Positions 42,995-55,261 of a DNA stretch of 64,000 nucleotides are shown one piece after another. The notes beneath the pieces were generated by a model. It had not been told where the DNA came from and did not search any database. It saw nothing but the letters and a program-made list of their open reading frames with translations. This DNA is from Eunapius fragilis (Eukaryota > Porifera > Demospongiae > Spongillida > Spongillidae). A program made the translations under genes and the position numbers. The stretch's first letter is position 1, and the number at the start of each line of letters is the position of its first letter. The stretch spans positions 14,530,172 through 14,594,171 of the forward strand of contig OY811972.1 in assembly GCA_963681505.1 (NCBI GenBank). The letters are read 5' to 3'.

Positions 42995-43398
42995 ATCCAT
43001 GCAAGGCATCTTTATACTGTATGTAAATGACATGCATTTTTTTTTTGAAGCAAGTTTGGTCTTAATGACGTTCATCGTACCGCACTATTCCCATGTGGAT
43101 CCTACTCTAGTAGGTTCCGATGCAATACGCAATTATCCCAAATCCGTGGAGGGCACAGGGTTGCCGCGATTTATCGCGGTTAAATTTGACTTACCACGCG
43201 ATCACCATATTCGCGGTTACATGCACCATCATGCAGTTAACAACCTTCACCACCGTTACAATATAAGCAATTAATGATACGCGTATGGTGTGAATATGGT
43301 GATCACATTAAATAAGAAACACAGAGAGCAATAATCAAGTATCTGCAAGATTGTGAACATGATCGATCAACCTGCGTTCAACACAAGTTAGAGCCCAT

Positions 43399-43684
43399 TG
43401 TATAGAGCTCTTTCGTGGTCACATGACGCGTGGGCTTTAATTGCGTTAATTGCTTTATTGTCCGTCATATTGGTGCTCGGAAATATGGTTTTGGTACTTT
43501 TGATACGTATAACTCGCGGCACAAGTAAAAATCATATTTTTACAAATGTTAGTCATGTGTTAGACCACAAAAATATATATTTAAACGTAATCCAAAACTA
43601 CCCATACTTCTCCGAGCACCAATATGGCGGACTAATTAGAAGATGAATGCTATTAAGTCACGCGATGAAAGAGCTCTATACCCA
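43399..43684. mobile_element. Palindromic MITE after collagen gene 1
   Basis: The left arm tatagagctctttcgtgg and right arm end (gatgaaagagctctata) are near complements, and catattggtgctcgga pairs with tccgagcaccaatatg. The interior is AT-rich and non-coding. Confidence 0.75.
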
Positions 43685-44984
43685 ACAGTACAGAACTGAT
43701 TAAGGTTGATACGGTGAAAAGCATGACAATCCGCTGTGCATGCAAAGAAAGAAACCGTGCCACTGTTTACTACACCACGACAGTCATTCGAGATGTCGCA
43801 CAATAAAAGCGCATGGCATTGCTCTTCTCTCCACGGCATTACAAGATATACACATTTTCGACGTGCTGCCATTCCAAATGTGAAAATAGTTTCCAGTCCG
43901 GACCTTATTTGATTCCCCATGCGGGCGGGTGGCTATTGTCCATTTTATCATGTGCAATCACATATGCCTCGTCCCCAGCCCGCTGCCTACACTTCTTTCA
44001 AGTGTAAATGTTCAGCTTTAGCGTCTCCAACGTAATTTGTACAAGAATTCACATCAAGGCATAATTAGGTCTGGGATCCGCCCCCTATATCCGCCCCTAC
44101 AATGTATAAATTGCTCCGATAATGGGCATAATGCATGGTGTGACGTTATACGCGGGGGGTTTATAATGACGCGGGCGGAGGACGGTAAACTATAATCGCA
44201 TTTGGAATGAATGACCTTAGCCAGCATTTTCCTCCTTGTAAAACGGACAGCTGTGACCAATTGCAATGGGGGTGGGCTTGAAGTGGAATGAATGTCCGTG
44301 GGACAGGTGGTGGAATGAACTGGTAAATCGGCGATCTATTGCAGAAGTTCCAGCTAGCTTAGGCAATTTGAAAGTTTGGGATCCAGCCTCTGTGAGAACT
44401 TTTTCTGGATCCCCCGAGCTCTACTTTATCTGAATTGCTGAGTCTACAGACTCCATTGGAGAGTCCACGCGGCCACACCCTCTCTATCAAGAACTCGCGG
44501 TGAAAGTACAGATTCCAAGTCCCACTCATAACATTTAATTTAAACTTCCTTTGCCGACCATTTCCTAAAACCTAAAGTGGTGTGAAAACAGGCTGCCTTC
44601 ACACTCTTCTTTTCTTTCATGCAGTGCTTCATTAAAGCAGGGTCCTTATGTGTGCCCAGTGACCACAAGCATCCCCTGTACGTAATCTGCCAAGCAGTGC
44701 TGTACTGCACACGATCTCCAAGTTTCAAGCCTGGAGCCGTATTGATCGAGTAAATGGTTACATAAATAAAAGTGCCGTGGGAACCGCGCGGTTCATTCCC
44801 GCAAAAAATTTCAACATTGCATTTCAACTGCAATATTTTTTTGTTAAACGTTTATTTTCTTGTTCCATGCGGCTTTTCCTCTTCTAATAAACTTTTGTAC
44901 AACTCCGTGCATTCTTGCTGAAACATAAGTTGCGGGTTCGTCTACAGATTTAATAGAGCGACGGTACACCGTTGTCAGAGGCAC
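43685..44984. other. Intergenic region with a short unexplained open stretch
   Basis: About 44277-44530 (+) has a frame open except for one TGA (WDRWWNELVNRRSIAEVPASLG and onward), with coding-like composition but no motif I recognise. It may be a transposon remnant. A remnant of the GGGGCGGATCC MITE ends lies at 44072-44100. Nothing else is seen. Confidence 0.35.
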
Positions 44985-45790
44985 AAATGACTCCCAGGCA
45001 TACATTACTCCCCCGGTCATTTACGCCTTAGGTGTAAATGACTCCTCCTAGGCATATATGACTCCCCACATTCGCTCGCATTGACAAGGACGAATTCAGT
45101 GTTGTCGAGGATTACCTGCGTAGGAATCAATATCCTGAGGGAATTTCGAAGGGAGATAAGGCAAATCTAAGGCGCAAATGCAAATACTTCAAGTTCGACT
45201 GTGGAGTGCTCTATAAACCAAGCGTTTCAGGATACATTTGATATGCACATGTAGGCTGCCAGAATCATCTGATTACAATGTAATACAGTGTGATCAATGC
45301 CAACAGTGGTACCATTTCCGCTGCATGAACATTCAGCAGAAAAGTGTTCCTGCATCATGCATGGTTGTGCTGCATGAATTGTCGATCTGCATGTATAAGT
45401 AGCAAGCAGACTGTGATATTATTTGTCTTTGTCAGTGTTCAATACACATTAGCTCCAACGTCAACCTTCCCAAGGCAGGAGTCAATTTTGTCTAGGCAGA
45501 TAACAGGGGAATCACTTGTACATGTACGCTTGCCAAGATCGACGGGGAGTTAATTATGCCTAAGGCTGTAAAAACTCCAGGGAGTCCCTTTTATCAGGGG
45601 GGAGTCATATATGCCTATATAGGCGTGAATGACTGGAGAGTCATGCATATATGCCTACGCGTGAATGACTGGGGAGACAAATACGCCTAGGCATATATGA
45701 CCGGGAGTCATACATGCCTATGCGCGAATGGCTGGCCTGGGGAGTCAAAATTTAGGGGAGTCATTGGCGACTATGCATGACACCGTAATC
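44985..45790 (+). mobile_element. KRBA2/Ginger-like element remnant with integrase N-terminus and PHD finger
   Basis: Both flanks (44985-45066 and 45580-45790) are built from repeated units of the type gactcc/ggagtcat with tatgcctaggc, in opposite orientations. Inside, 45083-45241 encodes a charged segment typical of the N-terminus of sponge KRBA2-like integrases (VEDYLRRNQYPEG, LRRKCKYFKFDCGVLYKP). A PHD finger follows at 45244-45380: CTCRLPES, NVIQCDQCQQWYHFRC, then WLCCMNC after a frameshift. The catalytic integrase core and zinc-binding part between them are missing, so this is an internally deleted derivative. Assignment to Ginger rests on the integrase similarity and terminal arrangement. 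Confidence 0.6.
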
Positions 45791-46285
45791 AATAACTCAT
45801 GGTACGGGGAGTTATTCATTTACCAAGCCAATATAAGGCGTTCTGCATGTGCTATGTAGTTCAATTTGCTTCATAAAGCCACACTATAATTAACTTTATT
45901 TATTACTACTACTAAACCGGTAGAGACGCCTCTTTTAAAGGGCGGGGCAATGTTATACAATCTGCCCCAGGCCCCAGTGGCTTCTGCATGCGGCCTTACC
46001 ATGCAGGGTGATCTCCTTATGCGGCCCTACCATGCAGGATGATCTCCTTCTTATACATGTGCACTCACTCTGCATAGCTCGGAGACTCCCGCGTCACGTC
46101 CGTAAAACAATAATGCGGACAATGGATCAACTAATGCATTGTTATCTAAGCATGTACGCTCGTAGGGATGCACGCATGATGTAATTAAAATGTATTGTCT
46201 TTGGGTCTTCGCTGCCGCATGGCAACTGAAGCATCAATACAATCAACATATGTACCCTCAGGCACGTACCAAATATTTATACTAT

Positions 46286-46386
46286 TGGCGGATTATGTCC
46301 GTGGGGATTCATAATCCGCTCGTGAATCTATCCGGATGGGTCGGGAGGGATAATATAATATCCGCGGGGGGACATAATCTGCTCCG
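46286..46386. mobile_element. Short inverted-repeat element
   Basis: About 100 bp with ends ggcggattatgtcc and ggacataatctgctcc, near complements, plus an internal ataatccgctcg echo. Non-coding; may be a miniature element. Confidence 0.5.
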
Positions 46387-47278
46387 ACATCGCATGCAGT
46401 GGCGGGTCCACAACTGACCGGTTAAAACATAATAATTAAAAAGGTAACGGACTATATGACAATGTTTGCATGCCTTCCGAAGGCAAGTGGCTAGCTATAG
46501 TTAATATAACCTCCTACACCATGCTTCCCAATTATCATATACTAAATGACTTCAGAAAATTAAAGATTAAACAATTATTTGACGGAGTACAATGTCGGAT
46601 TGATATACTTTTGCAATTCGGGGGCATCAGATATCGAAATCATTTCAGCCGCTACACAAATGCTACTGACACCAATATTTTTTTTGTGGATAGGTGCAGG
46701 GCTGGCTCAGCAAGCTATTCCGCACTAAACAACTGAAAATAAAAACCCGCGCGTAAATCAGCTAGTGTAATATTAAATTTAGCATTGCTAGTTCGTCACG
46801 AATGACTTTATACGCCGCTGTTAGCAGGTACAGAAAATAGAAGCATTTATTAATCAGCGTGAAGTATAGTCTGTTCCAATAATGTCCCGTCATGCAGGCC
46901 TGATAATACGACGGTTATCTGGACCCTCAATGGCTCGTGGAAAACTGCGGAGTATTGATGAAAAACAGAAATTGTTAAAGTGCGCCAATTTGAAATAAAC
47001 ACGTTAGAAAGGAACCGTATATACTGCATCTACAATGTATCCATTGAATGGACTGATCATAAGCATGCCAGGGGCATAACATTTGTTCATAGCGATTCCA
47101 TGCACATGCATAAGTGGGATTTGATCATGTTACGTATACGTATAACCAATGATTGCTATCCAATCAGTTAATGAAGTGTTTGTAACTTATCTTGTAACTT
47201 ATAATTATAGCTCGCTGCCGCACCATGCAGCATCAGCCAAATTGAAAGAACAATAAAAATGCAAGCCCATCCAAACAG
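46387..47278. other. Intergenic region before collagen gene 2
   Basis: No gene or recognisable repeat was seen until the conserved collagen upstream module. Confidence 0.4.
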
Positions 47279-47330
47279 AAACATTAAATCCGACAATGGT
47301 TTCGTTCACAAAAAGCACGGTCTATTGCAT

Positions 47331-47435
47331 GACTTAATTAGGTCACGATAATTTAATCTTCATGTCTATGCATCAAGCTGTCATTAGGAAGTTGTGGCCA
47401 CGCAGCCGCACCCCAACGCATGCTAACAATTAACA
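47331..47435 (+). promoter_or_regulatory. Conserved upstream module of collagen gene 2
   Basis: About 105 bp almost identical to 59781-59887 upstream of collagen gene 4 (core cacgcagccgcaccccaacg). It ends 144 bp before the ATG, against 142 bp in gene 4. Weaker similarity extends about 55 bp further upstream. Conserved spacing suggests a proximal enhancer or promoter part, though simple shared descent of a recent duplicate is possible. Confidence 0.55.
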
Positions 47436-47515
47436 TGCACGTGCACCCACGAGGTTTTTTGTCATGACCAGGCGGGCCGTGCTACCCACGCGTGCAAGCT
47501 GAGTGTAAACCTGCG

Positions 47516-47525
47516 TATATAAAAA
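47516..47525 (+). promoter_or_regulatory. TATA box of collagen gene 2
   Basis: TATATAAAAA about 60 bp before the ATG at 47579. Confidence 0.7.
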
Positions 47526-47578
47526 GCCGCCAATGCATTTCACTTCCCAACAACCAGCCCTTCGGAACAGTGTGAACA

Positions 47579-49430
<1,852 letters not shown>

Positions 49431-49930
49431 GCGGACAACGGCACGAACAATCAGTAAATGAGATTTGTGAATGATGTCACGTGCTGTAAATGTGGCTACG
49501 TGACATTACGGTTTTGAAATTAAACGGAATTACGGCATATCCATAAATGGGTACATGCGTGGGCAAGTAATTCATTTAAAAAACACGTAACCTGCATGAC
49601 GTAATGTACACTGCGCCCTTTGCAGCACTAATCCGAAAGACGATATTTATACACGCTCCAAATTTTATAGGCCAAATAAAATGGCTAATCGAATGTACAA
49701 TTTGCCCCGGATAATGGCACTTTATGATATTTAACTGTATTGCCCTCACTTGTATAGTGTTAAAGATTATTCCTATAAAATATTGAGGATGTAACGAGCA
49801 ATTACTGAAGGATTGAAATGTAAGTAATATCACTTTTTTACCTCACGCTTGCAAACAGGGCGTAAAACCCAATACCATGCAGGTCGGGCAGGGCTGGCCT
49901 TTCTACATGTCAGTTAGCCGGTTCCTTGTC
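49431..49930. other. 3' flank of collagen gene 2
   Basis: No canonical AATAAA is evident soon after the stop. No gene is seen. Confidence 0.4.
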
Positions 49931-49985
49931 AGTCCCGTTCGTTAATCTGGACCCGCACCGTACCCTTTATGATCCCGCCCGTTAA

Positions 49986-50895
49986 CTGGTCTCGTCCACA
50001 GACCCAGATTCCCAACAGCTGAGGATGGATTACATCACCGCTACGGGGTCCGGGACAGATGTGTATATACGTAATGACGCTGACGTAACCTTATAATACA
50101 TGCAAGTTGCTGATTACCTGATTTCAAGTGGAAGGTGTGCCTCAATTAGGCATCGAAGTGGGAATGTGCGAACAAGATATGCATATTCAGGAGGTAGTCT
50201 TACGCGCGGTTCAAAGGCTAGGATTTGCCACGTCCGCAACAAATGGAGGCAATTAAGACCTTCATGCAAGGAAAAGATGTTTTCGTCAGTTTGCCAACTG
50301 GATACGGCAAAAAATGCTAATACATTCAATGCTGCCATACGCGTACGACGAATTGCTTGGCTGTAGAGGAAGCATAGTATAGGTGCATGTAGTTTGCCTT
50401 GTGGTTCACAGACCTTATCTATAGAGATGCAGCTGCATAATATATATAGTCACTGGGGCATCTGTTAGATCATATCCATTGCACTAATCAGATGCGGCAG
50501 CTGCTTATGTATTGAGTACGTAGACACTGGGGCTCCATGTGCCATATCATTCGTGGTAGCCTATTCCACTACCCATGGTAATTGAGATCAGGAGCAACCT
50601 CTTATAAGGTATTAAGAATTGTGCATGAGTGATTTTAAAAGTTGCTATACACTCAGATAATTGATCTTTGTAAATTTAGAGATCTATTTTTTACATATAC
50701 ATAACAAGCGTAGTAAATAGCGCTTATTGCTTTCTAATTGTGCGAGATTAGTTCTAAATTTAGATTTCCGTACTATTTTTGGACATAAACATTGAGGAAC
50801 GCTCGGAACGTTCTTATTTCCCAGACCCACTTTCCACGTAGCCGTGATGTAATCCACCCGCAGCTGTTGGGAATCTGGGTCTGGGGACGAGACTA
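49986..50895. mobile_element. TIR element carrying the start of a RecQ-like helicase
   Basis: Terminal inverted repeats of about 55 bp (49986-50041 and 50841-50895) share cagacccagattcccaacag and ggattacatca blocks in inverse orientation. Inside, 50225-50320 (+) encodes RPQQMEAIKTFMQGKDVFV then SLPTGYGKK and a stop. This is the RecQ-type Q motif and Walker A (motif I), with the usual AVQRLGF just upstream in another frame. Only the first helicase motifs remain. The element sits in a repeated flank (ctggacccg, accgtaccctttatgatcccgcc) present on both sides and again at 51119-51150. Confidence 0.65.
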
Positions 50896-50954
50896 CCCGT
50901 TACCGTACCGTACCCTTTATGATCCCGCCCGTTAACCTGGACCCGCCCGTTAAG

Positions 50955-51117
50955 GGGGGGCTATTCATAAATTACGTCACGCTGAAGGAGGGAGGGGGGG
51001 TATCAGCCAGTGTGACGATGTATACATTTAGTATCATCAGGATGGGATAATGTGTGACGAGGGTGGTCCATAATGGTCAGTCAAAAATAGCGTGACGTAA
51101 TTTATGAACGGCCCCTA
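50955..51117. mobile_element. MITE with about 30-bp terminal inverted repeats
   Basis: The ends ctattcataaattacgtcac and gtgacgtaatttatgaacgg are near complements, flanked by ttaaggggg and gcccctaacc. It interrupts the repeated ctggacccg-type flank. Non-coding, about 160 bp. Confidence 0.8.
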
Positions 51118-51974
51118 ACCTGGACCCGTACCGTACCCTTTATGATCCCGCTGATGGGGATAGGAGTAAACTGTCCCTGCCCCCAATTCTCTTCCCGGAC
51201 AATTTACTCCGGAGTAATATGTCCTAACCCGGCTAGGGTAATTTACTCCGTTGTAGTGTGTCCCTTCAACATAATTGTGTCATAGAGCAAAGCTGACCAG
51301 GAAGAAAAGGAAGAGTCTAAAGAGCGTGACCCGATGAATAGGCCCCGGTGCCAGGATGCTGAGTCCAAGGAGGCGGACGGATGAAAGGGGTGCCATACAG
51401 TGAAAGGTGACAGTGAACCCTTTATCCGGGTTAAAGGAGAGAAAACAGTTGTAAAAGAAGAGAGTGAATAAGAAGTGAATGATTTAGCTTGCGTAGATTA
51501 CATGCAATGTGCGTGCATGCATGTATTCTTAAAGATAAAGATTTGCCATTATAATCGTATCGTTGGTGTCAGCGAGCTAAGCGGTGGCGATAACAATTGC
51601 AATTTATGCCATAAATACAGTTTTTGAACAAAAATTAATACATCAAGTACAGGAATGAGTAAGAATCATGGTGTTCACGAGGTGGGGCTATGTTCAAATG
51701 ATGGTCCACTTGAAAAAAACATATTTTGAAGTTGCAGGATGGATAAGAAGAGCCAGGCTGTGCCATTTTGAGGGCCACCAATGGAAGGGTCACAACCCTA
51801 CATTTGAATGAACACCTGCAATTTATCAAAAAAAAAAAATTTTTGCATCATGCCAAAGTGATTCAAACATACTCAAACAATTATTATTACTTTTTTCATG
51901 AAAGAAAAGTCTTTAATCCACAAATATGAGAAGGATTAACTATTATTAAGTGCACAAACTGACACATTATTGCA

Positions 51975-52027
51975 GGCACACACACACATACACACACACG
52001 CACACACACACATGCACACACACATGT

Positions 52028-52071
<44 letters not shown>

Positions 52072-52095
52072 GCACACACGCACACACGCACACAC
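51975..52095. repeat. Interrupted (CA)n microsatellite
   Basis: About 120 bp of CA with TA, GC and ATG interruptions, lying inside the composite element. Confidence 0.9.
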
Positions 52096-52956
52096 GTCTC
52101 AATATGTACATGTAAGTTCTGGTAGCCCAGCTCCATCGTCAAATCCTGTCCCGCTTCTCCATTTGGGTCAGGATCTCTGACCAGGGCACAGAACTCCACA
52201 ACCAGATTAATGAAAAACTAATGAACATTTGTCAGCAAGTTTTTAGCAAGGAGCTGTATGAAACTTTCTTCTCCTGGGCCCAAAACTCCATCAACGGATT
52301 GTGTAATGAGGCGCGCCATACTTCCGCTGCATCACTGTATTTCCTCTTCTTTTCTTCTTCAGCGATGCAATGAGGATAGAGGCAACGACACGTATATTGA
52401 ACAACGCAACCCACCCCACTAATAATGAGATCTGCTACCAGAGAAAGTATGCCATATGCATCGTTGGCATCTTGAACTATTAGTTCACTCCTTGTGCACA
52501 AGAGATGCTAGGTCACATGTGGCAGGTTGAAACATCACCACACCCATCGCAATTAGCTGGTGCCTTCAGGAGAGGTCTGTGGTAATGTAGTGCCAAGGAG
52601 TCATGGAATTCAGTTGTTGACAGGTCAAAATGATGGGCAAGACTGTTAACCACGTGATGATGACTTATTACCAACTGTTCTGGTTATGGCTTGTCTTATT
52701 TTTGAATCAATATAGCTAGGACTGAAGCTGGCTTGTTGTCATCATTCTGCTGAAGAATCCTGTGCGTGTTGGATGCTGCTTCAGACATTTGGATGTAGTG
52801 ATCGGATGTGGAAAACTGTTTATATTAGCCTTTGATGGCATCTACAATATTTGATGTACCAGCTCTGGATGTTGCAAAAGCGACTTCGGCAGTTTCAACT
52901 GGGTTGCGGACACCCATACCCGCTCCCCCCCCCCCCCCCCCCCCACCCCCCCCCAT

Positions 52957-53470
52957 TCATGCAAGAAGTGTGAACAGGCAATGCTCTTGATTTGATGTGG
53001 TGCCTGCTGGCCAGAACGTCTGATTCACTGCATCTTGAAATCTTGAATACCCATCGTCAAAGTTGGGGAGTATACATTGTAAGTATGACCATTCAAACTG
53101 TAAAGTCTTAGCCAAGGCAGAAAAAGCTGCTTGCGGTTGTGATTCAGCCACTTTAGACAGCTTGACAACACTGTTCATCAATTCCACAATCTTCTGTATA
53201 ATTATAGCCTTGGTGCTGTCATGGTCTCCAATGAAACCACCTAGAAAACGATATCCTTTAACCACTTTGACTCCAAGGTGTTCAAAGGCGGACCTTGCTT
53301 CTGCTTCATGATTACCATCCACTATGATGATACATTCAGGGTAATATCCATATTTTGGTCATGTTCACATAATTCGTCAAGCCAGTCGCATAGGTGAGTA
53401 AGTTTTACTGTGCATGAGGAGTCATCAGCATACCAATTTTGGGTCCAGATAGTAGGGTTAGACAATGACT
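52957..53470 (-). pseudogene. Reverse-transcriptase fragment with YADD box
   Basis: Reading the minus strand, NWYADDSS (about 53445-53420) is the RT catalytic box, followed by CDWLDELCEH, then in another frame AFEHLGVKVVKGYRFLGGFIGDHDS and QPQAAFSALAKTLQFEWSYLQ. This order matches the palm end and thumb of RTs common in sponge and cnidarian retroelements. At least one frameshift separates the parts, and a poly-C run truncates the end. A related end piece is at 21725-21990. Confidence 0.6.
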
Positions 53471-53479
53471 TACCTTAAA

Positions 53480-54250
53480 CAATGCTGTTGCAACACCCCT
53501 GGCATGTTTGAATTCAAGTGCAATTACTGCCACCCACTTTGTGAAATAATCAAAGAGTGTCAGTCAGCACATACTTATGTCCAGGGGAGTGGCCCTATTA
53601 GACCAATGCTAATATGAAACCAAGGTGATTTTTCTTTGATGGATGTAGCTCTGGGCGAGTTTTGAATGCTGGCACTGGTCACATGACATCACCTACATTA
53701 TGTAGCGAGATATGAGGCGAAAAGGGACCTAGCGCATATTTTTCAAATTATTGAGACACCTATGTCCTCTACAACACTTCTTTCCTACGCACTGGAAATT
53801 AGCCTGTCCATCATGGAATTACAGTGGTCTGAATTTTTAATTACGCATACATTTTTTTTAAGTGCACGCATCAACTTTGAAGTTCCTATCTGGAAAATTT
53901 TTATAATATGCACTAGGTTCCTTTTCGCTGCCACGACCCCATATATAAATGGGCAGACATTATTATTTTTTATAGTAAAGCACAATGTAATAATACTAAT
54001 CCAATGTACATTCAATTTTCTCCCATCCTTGAAGATTCCAGGCCAGTAAAATCCTTGTGACACCTTGTAGAATGTCCGTTCTACCAAGGTGACCAGCAGT
54101 AGAGTCACTGTGGCAGGACTCGATAATCTGCTTCCTCTGGTGCTTGCTGATAATCACCTCCACCCACATGCCTTTCCTTGTCTTGTACTGCTTTTTTCTT
54201 ATCTTCCACTCTGAACCTGTAGTATTTAAATGAATAAAGCTGATTGACAC
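53480..54250 (-). pseudogene. KRBA2-like integrase remnant (split by MITE)
   Basis: The H2C2-type zinc-binding segment (HSDSTAGHLG) lies near 54140-54110 and the core-like segment (LFDYFTKWVAVIALEF) near 53570-53520. Frameshifts and the MITE break the frame, and no acidic catalytic triad could be confirmed. It resembles integrases of KRBA2/Ginger elements and, more distantly, Ty3-type retrotransposons, from which it cannot be fully separated here. Confidence 0.55.
53699..53947. mobile_element. MITE family F2, copy 2 (inserted in integrase remnant)
   Basis: The ends atatgaggcgaaaagggacc and ggttccttttcgctgccacg are near complements and match the element at 34853-35095 in the opposite orientation. 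It separates the two parts of the integrase remnant, so it inserted later. Confidence 0.75.
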
Positions 54251-54689
54251 AATTTTCCGGCACTAATTTACTTCACGAACGTTAGAACATACATTTAAAT
54301 CCTGCTTGCAAATAGTGCTCATACGTAAGCGAAGTATGTGCACTTCTTAACGGCAGGTGAACTGTCAATACCTGTTTGCTTTTCTTCGCAAGGATTAGCG
54401 GTGCGTCATTGCGAATTTGCGATCAGTTAGGTACCTGTGGACATCTGTAAACTCTCGTTCCTCGTTTTCATCTGTCCTCTCATTCATCATACATTATCTT
54501 AACGGCCAGCTATGCTCCTTATCGATGCAGTGATTAACAAGCTAGCTTACACCACGTGGCTGCGCACTAGTTTGAATTCCAATTTACACAAATTATGAGG
54601 AACAATTCACTCCGGTGTAACAGTAGGACATTCTACTCCGACGGACACTTTCCTCCGTGACAGACCATTGATTGAAATTTTATTTTCGA

Positions 54690-55261
54690 ATCTTAATTTT
54701 ATTTTCGAATCTTATCGCATGGGATGAGCGCTAGAGGGGAAAGGGGAAGGGCAGCTAAATGCTGCCAAAGTAGAAGGCTTGTGAAGAAGAAAAATCGTTA
54801 GTCAGGCTACGATATCGGGTTTGTTACTGCACGATGTCTTGTAGTTAGCAGAGTTCAGTGAGTTTAAAGCATCATAACAAATTGGCATGCATACTCACAG
54901 TACGTATTTGGACATCATTTGCAGTAAATGGAAATGGTGTTTTTCTAACCTCCCCCCCCCCCCCCCCACCAAAATAAAAAAATAATTCTTGTTATAGATC
55001 GCCCCCACCAGACTTCTTGGCTACGAACCTGCTGCTCACTGTTCGTGCCACTGTCCGCTCAAATAGAGCATACTTGCATTTCAGTAGTTCCCTAATAAGA
55101 CTATTTTTCATTCCGAACATGTCCCTTTTGCAAGCTACGAACGCCAATCTTTAAAATTAATACTAGAAATGTGCACAATAATTATTATGTATATATGATC
55201 ACTGAGCAATGAATCAACATGCATTCACTGAATTCTATTTACTGTTCGTGCCGCTGTCCGC
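54690..55261. other. 3' flank of collagen gene 3 with a short duplicate of its end
   Basis: About 33 bp at 55037-55069 (ctgttcgtgcc, ctgtccgctcaaatagagca) repeats the sequence around the stop codon of gene 3 at 55242-55272. A poly-C run lies at 54951-54967. No other feature is seen. Confidence 0.6.

Larger units (their letters stand above)
51173..54680 (-). mobile_element. Composite KRBA2/Ginger-like element with nested insertions
   Basis: The left end (51173-51260) and right end (54600-54680) carry GGAGTAA..TGTCC-type units in opposite orientation. On the minus strand, 54250-53480 is a broken integrase: zinc-binding part (IIESCHSDSTAGHLGRTDI), a frameshift, FYWPGIFKDGRK, then after the MITE at 53699-53947 a core fragment with FDYFTKWVAVIALEFKHA. 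A reverse-transcriptase remnant (52957-53470) and a CA tract (51975-52095) are also inside. The outer limits are inferred from the end motifs only. Confidence 0.45.
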
